DNA of 64,000 bases from Streptomyces sp. NBRC 110611 (lineage in GTDB: Bacteria > Actinomycetota > Actinomycetes > Streptomycetales > Streptomycetaceae): assembly GCF_001590865.1 (NCBI RefSeq), contig NZ_BBUY01000009.1, positions 187,653 through 251,652 on the forward strand. The letters are read 5' to 3'. Positions 56,885 to 64,000 of the stretch are shown in pieces. Under the pieces are notes generated by a model. It saw nothing but the letters and a program-made list of their open reading frames with translations. It ran no database searches and had not been told where the DNA came from. Numbering within the stretch: position 1 is the stretch's first letter; the number at the start of each line of letters is the position of its first letter. Both the position numbers and the translations under genes were made by a program.

Positions 56885-59260
56885 TCACCAGCGGGCCGGG
56901 TCCGTGGCGTCCGCGGCGAAGACCGTTCCGTCCGGCGCCGCCGCGTAGATCCGGCCGTGCCGGGCGTCCGGCACCGGGGCGGGCAGAGTCTCCAGGAAGC
57001 CGTTGCGCCGGTCGGCCGTCAGCCGCGGCGGGGTCTGGCCGAGGAGCGCACCGGACCGGGTGTCCACGGCCAGCAGCCGTCCGTCCGCCGCGGTGAAGTA
57101 CAGCCGGCCGCCGCTGACGACGGGTGCCGAGCCCCGGCTGACCGACGTCTCGGTGGACCAGGTGCGGTCGCCGAGGGCCTGGAGAAGGCCGCCCTCGGCG
57201 AGCAGGTACACCGTCTCGCCGTGCACCACGGCCGCCACCGGGCCGTCGAGAGGGTGGCTGAGCGGGAGGCGGCTGGTGCGCCGGCTGCGCGGGTCGTAGC
57301 GGACGACGGCGGTGGTGGTGAAGGGGTGCTGGGGATCGGCGGCGGTGAAGTAGAGCGTGCCCGAGGAGCCGGCGCCGGCCAGGGCGAGCGAGCCGGACAG
57401 CTGCCGTGACCAGCGGCGCGCGCCGCCCTCCGGGGCGATCGCGGTGACCGGGGTACTGGCGCCGTCGGCGGCTCCCACGGCGTAGACGGTGCGGGCGGTG
57501 GGGGTAGCGGGGGCAGTGCGGTCGGAGTCGGTGGTGCGGGCGTCGCCGAAGGCGTGGAGCGTGGCCGCGGTGACACCGGGGAAGGTTTTGCGCCACCGCT
57601 CTTCGTGGGTGGTGCTGTCGAGGGCGGTGACCGTGCCGTCCGCGGCGACGAGCAGGACGCGGTCACCGAGGACCGCCGCCCCGCCCTCGTAGCCGGACAG
57701 GTCCTGGCTCCAGCGGGTCGCGCCCTGCCCCTCGGCCGACGGGTCGAGGGCGTCCAGCCGGCGGTTGTCGGGCGTCCAGACGTAGAGCAGGCCGCCGGAG
57801 AGGACGGGCGCCCTCGGTGGCGTATCGGTGGCGGGGTGGGCCCGGGTGGTGCGGAGCCACGCCTTCCGGCCGGTGCGCGCGTCGAGGCGGGCGGCCCGTA
57901 CCCCGGACTGGACGCAGTAGACGGCGTCGGAACCGGCCGTGGAACCAGCCGTGGAACCAGCCGTGGAACCGGCCGTACAGAAGGGCATTTCGGAGCGGTG
58001 GCCGGCAGGGCGGTCGACGAGCTGGGCATGCCAGGGGCGGAAGCTGTCGGCGGGCCGTGCGGCGTACGTCTGCAGGGCGCCGTCCCCCGAACCGGCGCCG
58101 CCGGACGACAGGGCCCGTACGCCGGCGAACGTTCCGGCACCGATGACCAGCAGCGCGGCCGCGGCGGCCCACAGGGGGCGGAGCCGACGGCGGTGACCGC
58201 GCGCCTTCGGAGCGTCGGCGGTGGCCTCCGGGGCGGTCTTCCGGCCGGCCTTCCGGTGCGCGCTCCGGGGGAACTCGGCGCGTGAGGGGGCGGGTTCACC
58301 GTCCGCGGGCCGCCGAGGGGCGGGGATCCGTACGCCCGGTATCGCGCCCGGGGCCGATGCCGAGCCCGGGGCCGGTATCGCGTCCGGGCCCGGCGCCGCA
58401 CCCACGGGGGCTGTCCCGGAGTGCGTGTCCGCGCCCGGGGCCGTGCGCAGCAGCTCCATCAGATCGCCCGGTGTCGGCCGGTCCGCCGGGTCCTTGGCCA
58501 GGCAGCTGTTGATCAGTGGCGCCAGTTCGTCCGGCACCCCGGCCAGATCCGCCTCGTCGTGTACGACCTGATACGCCACCAGGTACGGGCTCTCCGAGTC
58601 GAACGGGCCGCTCCCGGTCGCCGCGTGCACCAGGACCGACCCCAGCGCGAACACATCCGCCGCCGGGCCCACTTCGCGCGGCCGCTGGAACTGCTCGGGC
58701 GCCATGAACGGCGGTGTACCGATCAACTTCCCGGTCTCGGTGCGCATGTCGCTGTCCGAGGGCCGCGAGATACCGAAATCGATCACCTTGGGACCGTCGG
58801 TGGCCAACAGCACATTTCCCGGCTTCAGATCGCGGTGCACCACTCCGGCCCGGTGGATGTCGCGCAGCGCCTCGGCGAGGCCGGAGGCCAGCCGGCGCAC
58901 CTCGCCGGGCGACATCGGGCCATTCCGCTTCACCTGGTCGGAGAGAGTCGGGCCGGGGATGTAGAGGGTCGCCATCCAGGGGCGTTCGGCATCCGGATCG
59001 GCGTCCACGACGGGTGCCGTAAAGGCCCCGCTGACCCGCCGTGCGGCCAGCACCTCCTGCCGGAACCGCCCCCGGAACTCGGGGTCTTGGGCGAATTCGG
59101 CGTGAATGACCTTTACCGCGAGAAGCAGTCCGGAGGAAGAGCGCGCCACATGCACCACGCCCATACCGCCGGAGCCCAACTGGGCCTCCAGGCGGTATTG
59201 ACCGGCGTATTCCGGACGCTCCGCTTCCGGGCCGGCCCCGGTATCACGCAGCGGCGGCAT
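56885..59260 (-). CDS. Membrane Ser/Thr protein kinase with PQQ-type beta-propeller sensor
   Basis: A 791-residue protein. The N-terminal Hanks-type kinase (about 20-270) has the glycine loop LGSGGMGVVHVA, Lys50, HRDLKPGN (Asp144) and DFG (161-163), so it should be active. A Pro/Ala-rich linker leads to one membrane helix (about 365-385, AAAALLVIGAGTFAGV), then an extracellular PQQ-like repeat domain (about 390-790). The layout is the common Streptomyces sensor-kinase form, but the ligand is unknown. The linker-proximal sensor part contains a GSTA repeat from four 12-bp units. ATG at 59260, after GGGGGTGG, was preferred to 59290, which has no ribosome site. The kinase is divergent from the SH3-domain gene. 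Confidence 0.9.
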   Translation of the reverse strand: MPPLRDTGAGPEAERPEYAGQYRLEAQLGSGGMGVVHVARSSSGLLLAVKVIHAEFAQDPEFRGRFRQEVLAARRVSGAFTAPVVDADPDAERPWMATLYIPGPTLSDQVKRNGPMSPGEVRRLASGLAEALRDIHRAGVVHRDLKPGNVLLATDGPKVIDFGISRPSDSDMRTETGKLIGTPPFMAPEQFQRPREVGPAADVFALGSVLVHAATGSGPFDSESPYLVAYQVVHDEADLAGVPDELAPLINSCLAKDPADRPTPGDLMELLRTAPGADTHSGTAPVGAAPGPDAIPAPGSASAPGAIPGVRIPAPRRPADGEPAPSRAEFPRSAHRKAGRKTAPEATADAPKARGHRRRLRPLWAAAAALLVIGAGTFAGVRALSSGGAGSGDGALQTYAARPADSFRPWHAQLVDRPAGHRSEMPFCTAGSTAGSTAGSTAGSDAVYCVQSGVRAARLDARTGRKAWLRTTRAHPATDTPPRAPVLSGGLLYVWTPDNRRLDALDPSAEGQGATRWSQDLSGYEGGAAVLGDRVLLVAADGTVTALDSTTHEERWRKTFPGVTAATLHAFGDARTTDSDRTAPATPTARTVYAVGAADGASTPVTAIAPEGGARRWSRQLSGSLALAGAGSSGTLYFTAADPQHPFTTTAVVRYDPRSRRTSRLPLSHPLDGPVAAVVHGETVYLLAEGGLLQALGDRTWSTETSVSRGSAPVVSGGRLYFTAADGRLLAVDTRSGALLGQTPPRLTADRRNGFLETLPAPVPDARHGRIYAAAPDGTVFAADATDPARW
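57929..57976. repeat. Four 12-bp tandem repeats inside the kinase gene
   Basis: Four consecutive units of GGAACC(G/A)GCCGT encode an in-frame Gly-Ser-Thr-Ala repeat in the extracellular part of the kinase. The copy number could vary between strains. Confidence 0.8.
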
Positions 59261-59399
59261 CGTTCCACCCCCGTGTCCTGCCGTATGCATATCGGTCGCA
59301 GGTGCGACGCGCGGAGCCTAGTCGATGGCGCGTACGAGACAAATGATGCTTGCTAGCGTTCGAGCGACACATCCGAAAACGCCAACGGGGGAACAGGAA

Positions 59400-59747
59400 A
59401 TGACGACTCAGGACGAGCGCGCCGACGAGCGCGCCGATGAGTACGCCGGCGAGGGCACCGGCGGGGGAGCGGCGACCGTGATGGCGGCCGCCGCGCAAGG
59501 CTCCTTCCAGGTCGCGCCCGGCTACCGCGTCAAGGTCCGCCAGGGCCCCAGCACCACCGCCCCGGTCGTCCGGCAGCTGGCGGAGGGCGCCTGGATCCAG
59601 ATCCGCTGCCAGCGGCGCGGCCAGCGGGTGAGCGGCCCGTGCGGCACCACCGACATCTGGGACAACATCGCACCCGGCCAGTACGTCTCCGACGCCTACG
59701 TCCGCACGGGCAGCAGCGGCCCGGTCGCCCCGGCCTGCGCGAGCTGA
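59400..59747 (+). CDS. SH3-like domain protein
   Basis: A 115-residue protein with an acidic, disordered N terminus and a C-terminal bacterial SH3-type domain (about 45-105: YRVKVRQGPSTTAPVVRQL, GAWIQIRCQRRGQRV, DIWDNIAPGQYVSDAYV). Two Cys residues (near IRCQ and GPCG) may pair. No signal peptide is seen, so export is uncertain. The start at 59400 was chosen because GGGGGA precedes it; the frame to 59325 is open but has no ribosome site. Such small SH3 proteins often bind cell-wall peptides, but no function can be assigned. Confidence 0.75.
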   Translation: MTTQDERADERADEYAGEGTGGGAATVMAAAAQGSFQVAPGYRVKVRQGPSTTAPVVRQLAEGAWIQIRCQRRGQRVSGPCGTTDIWDNIAPGQYVSDAYVRTGSSGPVAPACAS

Positions 59748-59806
59748 GCCCGGCGGTCCGGGAGACGGCTGCCGGCGAGAATCGGCCACCGGGGATAATC
59801 GACGCC

Positions 59807-60418
59807 ATGAGCGATCAGCAGACGTCCTCCGGGGGCCCGGAGCGTGGCGGTCCGCAGAGCGGTGGCCCCGAGCACGGCGGCCCCGAGCCGGAGGAGATCC
59901 GGTTCTTCGGGACCACCTGGGTCCACCACGACGGCGGCTATGCCCTGCGCCGGGCCGGTGTCGCGGTGGGCTCACTGGCGCTCGCCGCCGCCGGTGCCGC
60001 CGTCCTGCGCTTCGCGTTCCAGGGCCTGGAGATCGCCGAGGTCGGCTCGTTCGTCGGCATCCTCGTCGTGGCCGGCTTCGCCGTGTGCAGCGCCCTGTCC
60101 TTCCGCCGCACCTGGGACGGCTTCGTCCGCCGCCCCGACGCCGCCGCGCAGAGCGCCGCCGAGCGCTCCGGCCAGAGCCTGATGCTGATCGGTTTTATCG
60201 GCGCGCTGCTCGCGTACTTCTGCCGAAGCCTCGTCGAGGCGCCCGGGGAGCGGCTGCACCGCGCCGAGTACGAGGCGGCCCGCGAGCGCCACCAGCGCCG
60301 CCGCAGCGCCCGTACCGGCAACCCGGCCGCCAAAAAGCCGGACAAGCCCAACCAGTCCAACAAGCCCAACCAGTCCAACAAGCCCAACCAGTCCAACAAG
60401 TCCAAGAAGCGCCGATGA
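59807..60418 (+). CDS. Membrane protein with repetitive basic C-terminal tail
   Basis: A 203-residue protein. A Gly/Pro-rich N terminus with GGPE repeats (1-30) is followed by two or three membrane segments (about 48-66, 78-96 and 124-141) and a long cytoplasmic tail ending in three KPNQSN repeats and KSKKRR. The middle motif (FFGTTWVHHDGGYALRRAG) is not a family I can name. Its stop overlaps the start of the ECF sigma gene as ATGA, so the two are translationally coupled. It might tether or control the sigma factor, though it is not a recognisable anti-sigma protein. The ribosome site at 59807 is weak. Confidence 0.7.
   Translation: MSDQQTSSGGPERGGPQSGGPEHGGPEPEEIRFFGTTWVHHDGGYALRRAGVAVGSLALAAAGAAVLRFAFQGLEIAEVGSFVGILVVAGFAVCSALSFRRTWDGFVRRPDAAAQSAAERSGQSLMLIGFIGALLAYFCRSLVEAPGERLHRAEYEAARERHQRRRSARTGNPAAKKPDKPNQSNKPNQSNKPNQSNKSKKRR
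60344..60397. repeat. Three identical 18-bp tandem repeats
   Basis: Three copies of an 18-bp unit (AAGCCCAACCAGTCCAAC) in the membrane-protein gene encode KPNQSN three times. Confidence 0.9.
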
Positions 60419-61512
60419 CGTGCGCGGCGGGCGGCGACCGGGGCCACCAGGGCGACCGGCTGGCGCGGTTCGAGGAGCAGCGCGGACGGCTCTGGGCCAT
60501 CGCGTACCGGATCATGGGCACCGTCACCGACGCCGACGACGCCGTACAGGAGTCCTGGCTGCGCTGGCAGGCGCTGCCCGCCGAACCGCCGGTGGCCAAC
60601 CCGCGCGCCTACCTCACCACGGTCGTCAGCCGGATCTGCTACGACCTGCTGGGCGCGGCCCGCGCACGGCGTGAGACGTACGTCGGACCGTGGCTGCCGG
60701 AACCACTGCTCACCGCGGCCGACGGCACACCGTCCGGCGGGCCCGGCGGCTCCGGCGGTCTCGGCAGGCCGGGCGGTCTCGGCGGCCCCGGCGGCGACAG
60801 CCCTGAAGACCGGGTCACCCTCGACGAGTCGGTGGGGATGGCGTTGCTGAGTGTGCTGGAGCGGCTCAGCCCGGCCGAGCGCACCGCCTTCATCCTGCAC
60901 GACGTCTTCGCGGTCCCGTTCCCGGAGATCGCCGAGGCGGTCGGCCGAACCCCGGACTCCGTACGGCAGTTGGCGTCCCGGGCCCGCAAGCGGGTACGGG
61001 CCGAGGCGCCGCGCCGTACCGTCGACCGCGCGGAACACCGCCGTGCCGTCGCGGCTTTCCGCTCCGCCGTCATGGGCGCCGATTTCGATGCCCTGCTGGC
61101 CGTACTCGACCCCGAGGTCGTCTGGCGTTCGGACGGCGGCGGCAAGGTGTCCGCCGCCCGCCGGCCGGTCCTGGGCCGCGAGAAGGTCGTCCGCTATGTG
61201 CGCGGGCTGATCACCCGTGGACTGGTCACCCGGGACGCCGAGCGGGCCGCCGCCACACAGAGCGCCGCCACACAGAGCGGCGCCGCACGGAGCAGCGCCA
61301 CACGGAGCAGCTGTGCGCAGAACAGCGCTCCGCAGGACGTGTTGCGGCTCGCCGCGGTGGACGTCAACGGCGCTCCCGGCCTGGTCTTCGCCGACGCGAC
61401 GGGCCGACAGGCCGGGGTCCTCGCCTTCACCGTGCGCCAGGGGCGGATCACCCAGGTCGACGCCGTCATCAACCCCGACAAGCTGGGACACCTCGACTTC
61501 GACCAGTTCTGA
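60415..61512 (+). CDS. ECF41-type RNA polymerase sigma factor
   Basis: A 365-residue sigma factor: sigma2 (about 20-90, with DADDAVQESWLRW), sigma4 (about 140-195, LSPAERTAFILHDVF) and a SnoaL-like C-terminal extension (about 215-365). The ECF41 marks are present: WLPEPL between sigma2 and sigma4, DGGGK in the extension and NPDKL near the end. In this group the extension itself controls activity, so no separate anti-sigma is needed. Two insertions make it longer than usual: a Gly/Pro-rich linker after WLPEPL (about 101-125) and an ATQS/ARSS repeat stretch (about 280-305). The ATG overlaps the preceding stop (ATGA). The typical partner gene of ECF41 (carboxymuconolactone decarboxylase-like or oxidoreductase) is not adjacent. 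Confidence 0.88.
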   Translation: MTCAAGGDRGHQGDRLARFEEQRGRLWAIAYRIMGTVTDADDAVQESWLRWQALPAEPPVANPRAYLTTVVSRICYDLLGAARARRETYVGPWLPEPLLTAADGTPSGGPGGSGGLGRPGGLGGPGGDSPEDRVTLDESVGMALLSVLERLSPAERTAFILHDVFAVPFPEIAEAVGRTPDSVRQLASRARKRVRAEAPRRTVDRAEHRRAVAAFRSAVMGADFDALLAVLDPEVVWRSDGGGKVSAARRPVLGREKVVRYVRGLITRGLVTRDAERAAATQSAATQSGAARSSATRSSCAQNSAPQDVLRLAAVDVNGAPGLVFADATGRQAGVLAFTVRQGRITQVDAVINPDKLGHLDFDQF

Positions 61513-61578
61513 TGTGCCGCCCCGCCGTCCGGTCCGGTTCCCCGTCTGCCCCCTGCCGGTTCTCCGCGATGCCGGTGC

Positions 61579-63021
61579 TCAGTACTCCCAGTCCGGCTTG
61601 CCCTTGCCGTAGAGCCAGTCGTCGAACAGGTCGGTCAGATCCTCGTCCGTCCGCTCCTGGCAGAAGGCGATGAACTGCTGGGAATCGGCGTTGGAATGGC
61701 GGTACTTGGCGGGCCACTCCTTCAGGATCTCGAAGAAGGTCTCGTCACCGACGGCCTTCCGCAGCTGCTGGAGCACCATCGCGCCCCGCTCGTAGACGGG
61801 CGTCGCGGTCACATTCTCCGGCTTGCCCGGGTCGCCTGCCGGGAACGCCCAGCGCCCGTCCTCCTCGTCCCCGTCCTCGTTCTCGTTCTCGTCCCCGTCC
61901 CGGTAGAGCGCGTCGAACTGCTGCTGCGGCGTCCTGCCGCCCTCGTGCTCCTCCCACAGCCACTCGGCGTACGTCGCGAAGCCCTCGTTGAGCCAGGTGT
62001 CCTTCCACGTCTTCGGTGTCACCGAGTCGCCGAACCACTGGTGGGCCATCTCGTGCACCACGGTCGCGGTGTCCGGCGCCCCGGCGTAGACCGGCTTGGT
62101 CTGGGACTCCAGGGCGTACCAGTCGACCCGCGGCGGGGTGTGGTCGACGATCGCTCCCGCCGACGAGAACGGGTACTTCCCGAACAGCTCGCTCTCCCAC
62201 TTGATGATCTCCGGCAGCCGCCCCAGCGGTCCCTTGCTCCCGGCGGCCTCCGCCGGGTCCACCGCGACGTACAGCGGCAGGCCGTCGGGCGTACGGTACC
62301 GGCGGACGTCGAACTTCCCGATGGTGGCGGTGGCGAGGTAGGTGGCCATAGGCTGGGCGCTGTGCCACTGGAAGGTGGTCTTCCCGCCGGTGACCTTCTC
62401 CGACCGCAGCTCTCCGTTGGCGACGGCGGTGTAGCCGTTCGGCACGGTGATGGTGAAGTCGTACGTGGCCTTGTCGGCGGGGTGGTTGTTCCCGGGGAAC
62501 CACGTCATGGAACCGGCGGGCTGCCCCGACACGAACGCCCCGTCGGGGGTCTTGATCCAGCCCTCGGCGGCGCCGTCCGCGTCCTTCATCTCCTGCGGCG
62601 TGCCCTCGTAGGCGACCTTCGTACGGAACGTGGCGCCCTTGCGGATCCTGGTCCCGTCGGCCGGCCGGACGGTCAGCTTGTGCCCCTTACGGGAGAAGCC
62701 GGCGTCCTCGCCGTCGACCTGGACGGCGGAGACCCGCAGCCCCTGGAGGTCCAGCTTGAAGGAGTGCAGGTCCTGTTCGGCCCGGGCGGTGATCTCGGCG
62801 GTGGCCGTCAGGTGCTTGCCCTTGATGTCGTAGGTGAGGTCGAGCCCGTAGTGCTGGACGTCGTAGCCGCTGTTGCCGAGCGCCGGGAAGAGCGGGTCGC
62901 CCAGCCCGCCGCGGCCCGTCGCCCCGCCGGAGTTCACCGCACTGCTCGTGCAGGCGGACAACAGCAGGGCGACGGACAGGGCGGCGGTCGCACCGCAGCG
63001 GCGAAGGGGCCTGCGGTTCAC
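61579..63021 (-). CDS. M1-family zinc metallopeptidase, lipoprotein
   Basis: A 480-residue secreted peptidase. The N terminus is a lipoprotein signal with a lipobox LLSAC, so the mature enzyme is anchored outside the membrane. An N-terminal beta-domain (about 40-240) precedes the gluzincin catalytic domain with HEMAH (about 322-326) and the zinc-binding Glu in WLNEGFATY 18 residues after it. The M1 exopeptidase motif GxMEN is replaced by WYALESQ, so substrate choice may differ from classic aminopeptidases. The GTG at 63021 preceded by GAGGAG was chosen over 63045, whose ribosome site is too close. A short acidic insert (DENENEDGDEED) lies near residue 365-385. Confidence 0.87.
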   Translation of the reverse strand: MNRRPLRRCGATAALSVALLLSACTSSAVNSGGATGRGGLGDPLFPALGNSGYDVQHYGLDLTYDIKGKHLTATAEITARAEQDLHSFKLDLQGLRVSAVQVDGEDAGFSRKGHKLTVRPADGTRIRKGATFRTKVAYEGTPQEMKDADGAAEGWIKTPDGAFVSGQPAGSMTWFPGNNHPADKATYDFTITVPNGYTAVANGELRSEKVTGGKTTFQWHSAQPMATYLATATIGKFDVRRYRTPDGLPLYVAVDPAEAAGSKGPLGRLPEIIKWESELFGKYPFSSAGAIVDHTPPRVDWYALESQTKPVYAGAPDTATVVHEMAHQWFGDSVTPKTWKDTWLNEGFATYAEWLWEEHEGGRTPQQQFDALYRDGDENENEDGDEEDGRWAFPAGDPGKPENVTATPVYERGAMVLQQLRKAVGDETFFEILKEWPAKYRHSNADSQQFIAFCQERTDEDLTDLFDDWLYGKGKPDWEY

Positions 63022-63135
63022 GGCACTCCTCGGGTCGACGGACACAGCTCCACGACCCTACGGTCATTTCGGCCGTACCGCCCCTCCGTTACCGATCATG
63101 GTTTGCGACGGACGACGCCCTGAGAGGAACGGCGG

Positions 63136-64000
63136 TCAGGGCGCGACGGACGGCGCTTTCCGCCGTCCTGTCCCGTCCCGGCCGCGCCGCGACTCCTCCC
63201 AGCTGCCGAGCGCCGCCGCACACGCGTGATCGAGGTGCCGCAGCCCCGACAGATCCAGGTCGATCTCCCGGTCCCGGGGAAGCGCCTCCAGCTGGTCGAG
63301 CAGCTTCGGCAGCCGCAGGAAGGTCGCATTGCCCAGGGCCCGTACGCGCACCACGCCGGCGCCCTCCAGGCCCTCCACCTCCAGGTGGACGTGCGAGGTC
63401 TCCCACGCCGACTTGGCGACCGCCATCAGCAGCCCCAGCAGCACACCCTCGAACATGTTGGTGGCCACGATCGCGACCGCCGTCACCAGCAGCACCACCG
63501 CCTCGCCCCGGTGCTCCCGCCACAGCGGACGCCACTCCTTCACCGGAATCAGCTTGCCGCCCGCATGCACCAGCACACCGGCCAGCGCCGCGATCGGCAC
63601 CACGCCCAGCGCCGCCGGGAACAGCGCGGCGAAGACCAGCAGCCACACGCCGTGCAGCACCCGCGAGGCCTTCGTCCGGGCCCCGGCATGCACGTTCGCC
63701 GCGCTACGGACGATCACCGCGGTCATCGGCAGCGCACCCAGCAGCCCGCACACCGTGTTGCCGGCACCCTGCGCCATCAGCTCCTTGTCGTAGTCGGTCC
63801 GCGGCCCGGCGTGCAGCCGGTCCACCGCGGCCGCGCTGAACAGCGACTCCGCCGACGCGATCAGCGCGAAGGCGAGCACGGTGCCCACCGCCCCGGCCAG
63901 CGCCCCGGCCTCCGTCAGCTGCGCGAAGTCCGCGCCGCCCGGTGGCCGTACGACGTCCAGCAGGCCCTGCACCTCGACCCGCGCCACCGGCAGGTCCAGT
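63136..64000 (-). CDS. SulP-family anion transporter with STAS domain (partial, N terminus outside window)
   Basis: At least 287 residues of the C-terminal half of a SulP/SLC26-type transporter. Membrane segments are followed by a cytoplasmic STAS domain (about the last 95 residues: HVHLEVEGLEGAGVVRVRAL through EIDLDLSGLRHLDHACAAAL). The family carries sulfate, bicarbonate or other anions; in actinobacteria some are linked to carbonic anhydrase, not visible here. The frame is open to the window edge at 64000 and the first membrane segments are missing, so the true start lies beyond it. It lies 114 bp from the peptidase start on the same strand. Confidence 0.85.
   Translation of the reverse strand, partial: LDLPVARVEVQGLLDVVRPPGGADFAQLTEAGALAGAVGTVLAFALIASAESLFSAAAVDRLHAGPRTDYDKELMAQGAGNTVCGLLGALPMTAVIVRSAANVHAGARTKASRVLHGVWLLVFAALFPAALGVVPIAALAGVLVHAGGKLIPVKEWRPLWREHRGEAVVLLVTAVAIVATNMFEGVLLGLLMAVAKSAWETSHVHLEVEGLEGAGVVRVRALGNATFLRLPKLLDQLEALPRDREIDLDLSGLRHLDHACAAALGSWEESRRGRDGTGRRKAPSVAP

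Noticed and set aside
61513..61578. Terminator between the convergent sigma factor and peptidase genes
   Set aside because: The 66-bp gap has scattered GC-rich matches but no continuous inverted repeat good enough to call.

Overview
The window looks like a piece of a Streptomyces (or closely related actinomycete) chromosome. GC content is very high, and start codons are often GTG with GGAGG-type ribosome sites. TTA codons are rare and sit in a regulator and an accessory enzyme. The families (StrR/ParB-like activator, PQQ-propeller Ser/Thr kinase, ECF41 sigma factor, SulP transporter) are typical of Streptomyces. No rRNA, tRNA, CRISPR array, insertion sequence or phage gene was seen.

Region 1 (about 136-45739, all minus strand, transcribed right to left) is a complete hybrid PKS/NRPS cluster. 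From the promoter side it starts with a small type II fatty-acid set (KAS III, ACP, KAS II) and a methylmalonyl-CoA epimerase. The assembly line follows in colinear order: FAAL-ACP-KS-AT-DH-ER-KR-ACP, then KS-AT-KR-ACP, C-A(Ser)-T, KS-AT-KR-DH-T, C-A(Gly)-NMT-T, and C-A(degenerate)-T-C. After it come a cyclic-peptide-type ABC exporter, a type II thioesterase, a free-standing C(dead)-A protein with an Asn-like pocket and no carrier domain, an AsnO-like Fe(II)/2-oxoglutarate hydroxylase, a secreted penicillin-acylase-family hydrolase and an atypical LuxR-type regulator. Read as a pathway, a fatty acid is extended twice to a (probably methyl-branched) 3-hydroxyacyl chain. It is joined to Ser, extended with malonate and dehydrated towards a 4-amino-2,4-pentadienoate unit, and then joined to sarcosine and 3-hydroxyasparagine. 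The chain is closed by a terminal condensation domain. This is the logic of the rakicidin-type lipodepsipeptides, so I infer a rakicidin-like product. The least ordinary point is that the last module seems to be loaded in trans.

Region 2 (45740-48022) is regulatory. It holds an 889-base upstream region with a candidate promoter/operator and a strong terminator, then a StrR-like activator. The activator's start codon lies inside a 38-bp tandem duplication. The duplication creates an overlapping 17-codon leader, and both leader and activator carry a TTA codon (likely bldA control).

Region 3 (48023-55879) is a compact accessory locus: a CDP-alcohol phosphatidyltransferase, a dehydrogenase, a PTPS/QueD-fold protein that has lost catalytic residues, a GT4 glycosyltransferase, a methyltransferase, an LPG-synthase-type membrane protein, a RibD-C reductase, a creatininase-family amidohydrolase and a GTP cyclohydrolase II homologue with the Tyr-to-Met switch linked to formylated-pyrimidine (FAPy) production. 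Together these suggest an undescribed pathway from GTP through an archaeal-style FAPy/deformylase/reductase sequence to a possibly glycosylated or lipid-linked pyrimidine or pterin.

Region 4 (55880-64000) is ordinary chromosome: a small membrane protein, a Ser/Thr kinase with a PQQ-type propeller, an SH3-domain protein, a membrane protein with a repeat tail coupled to an ECF41 sigma factor, an M1-family lipoprotein metallopeptidase and a partial SulP transporter cut by the window edge.
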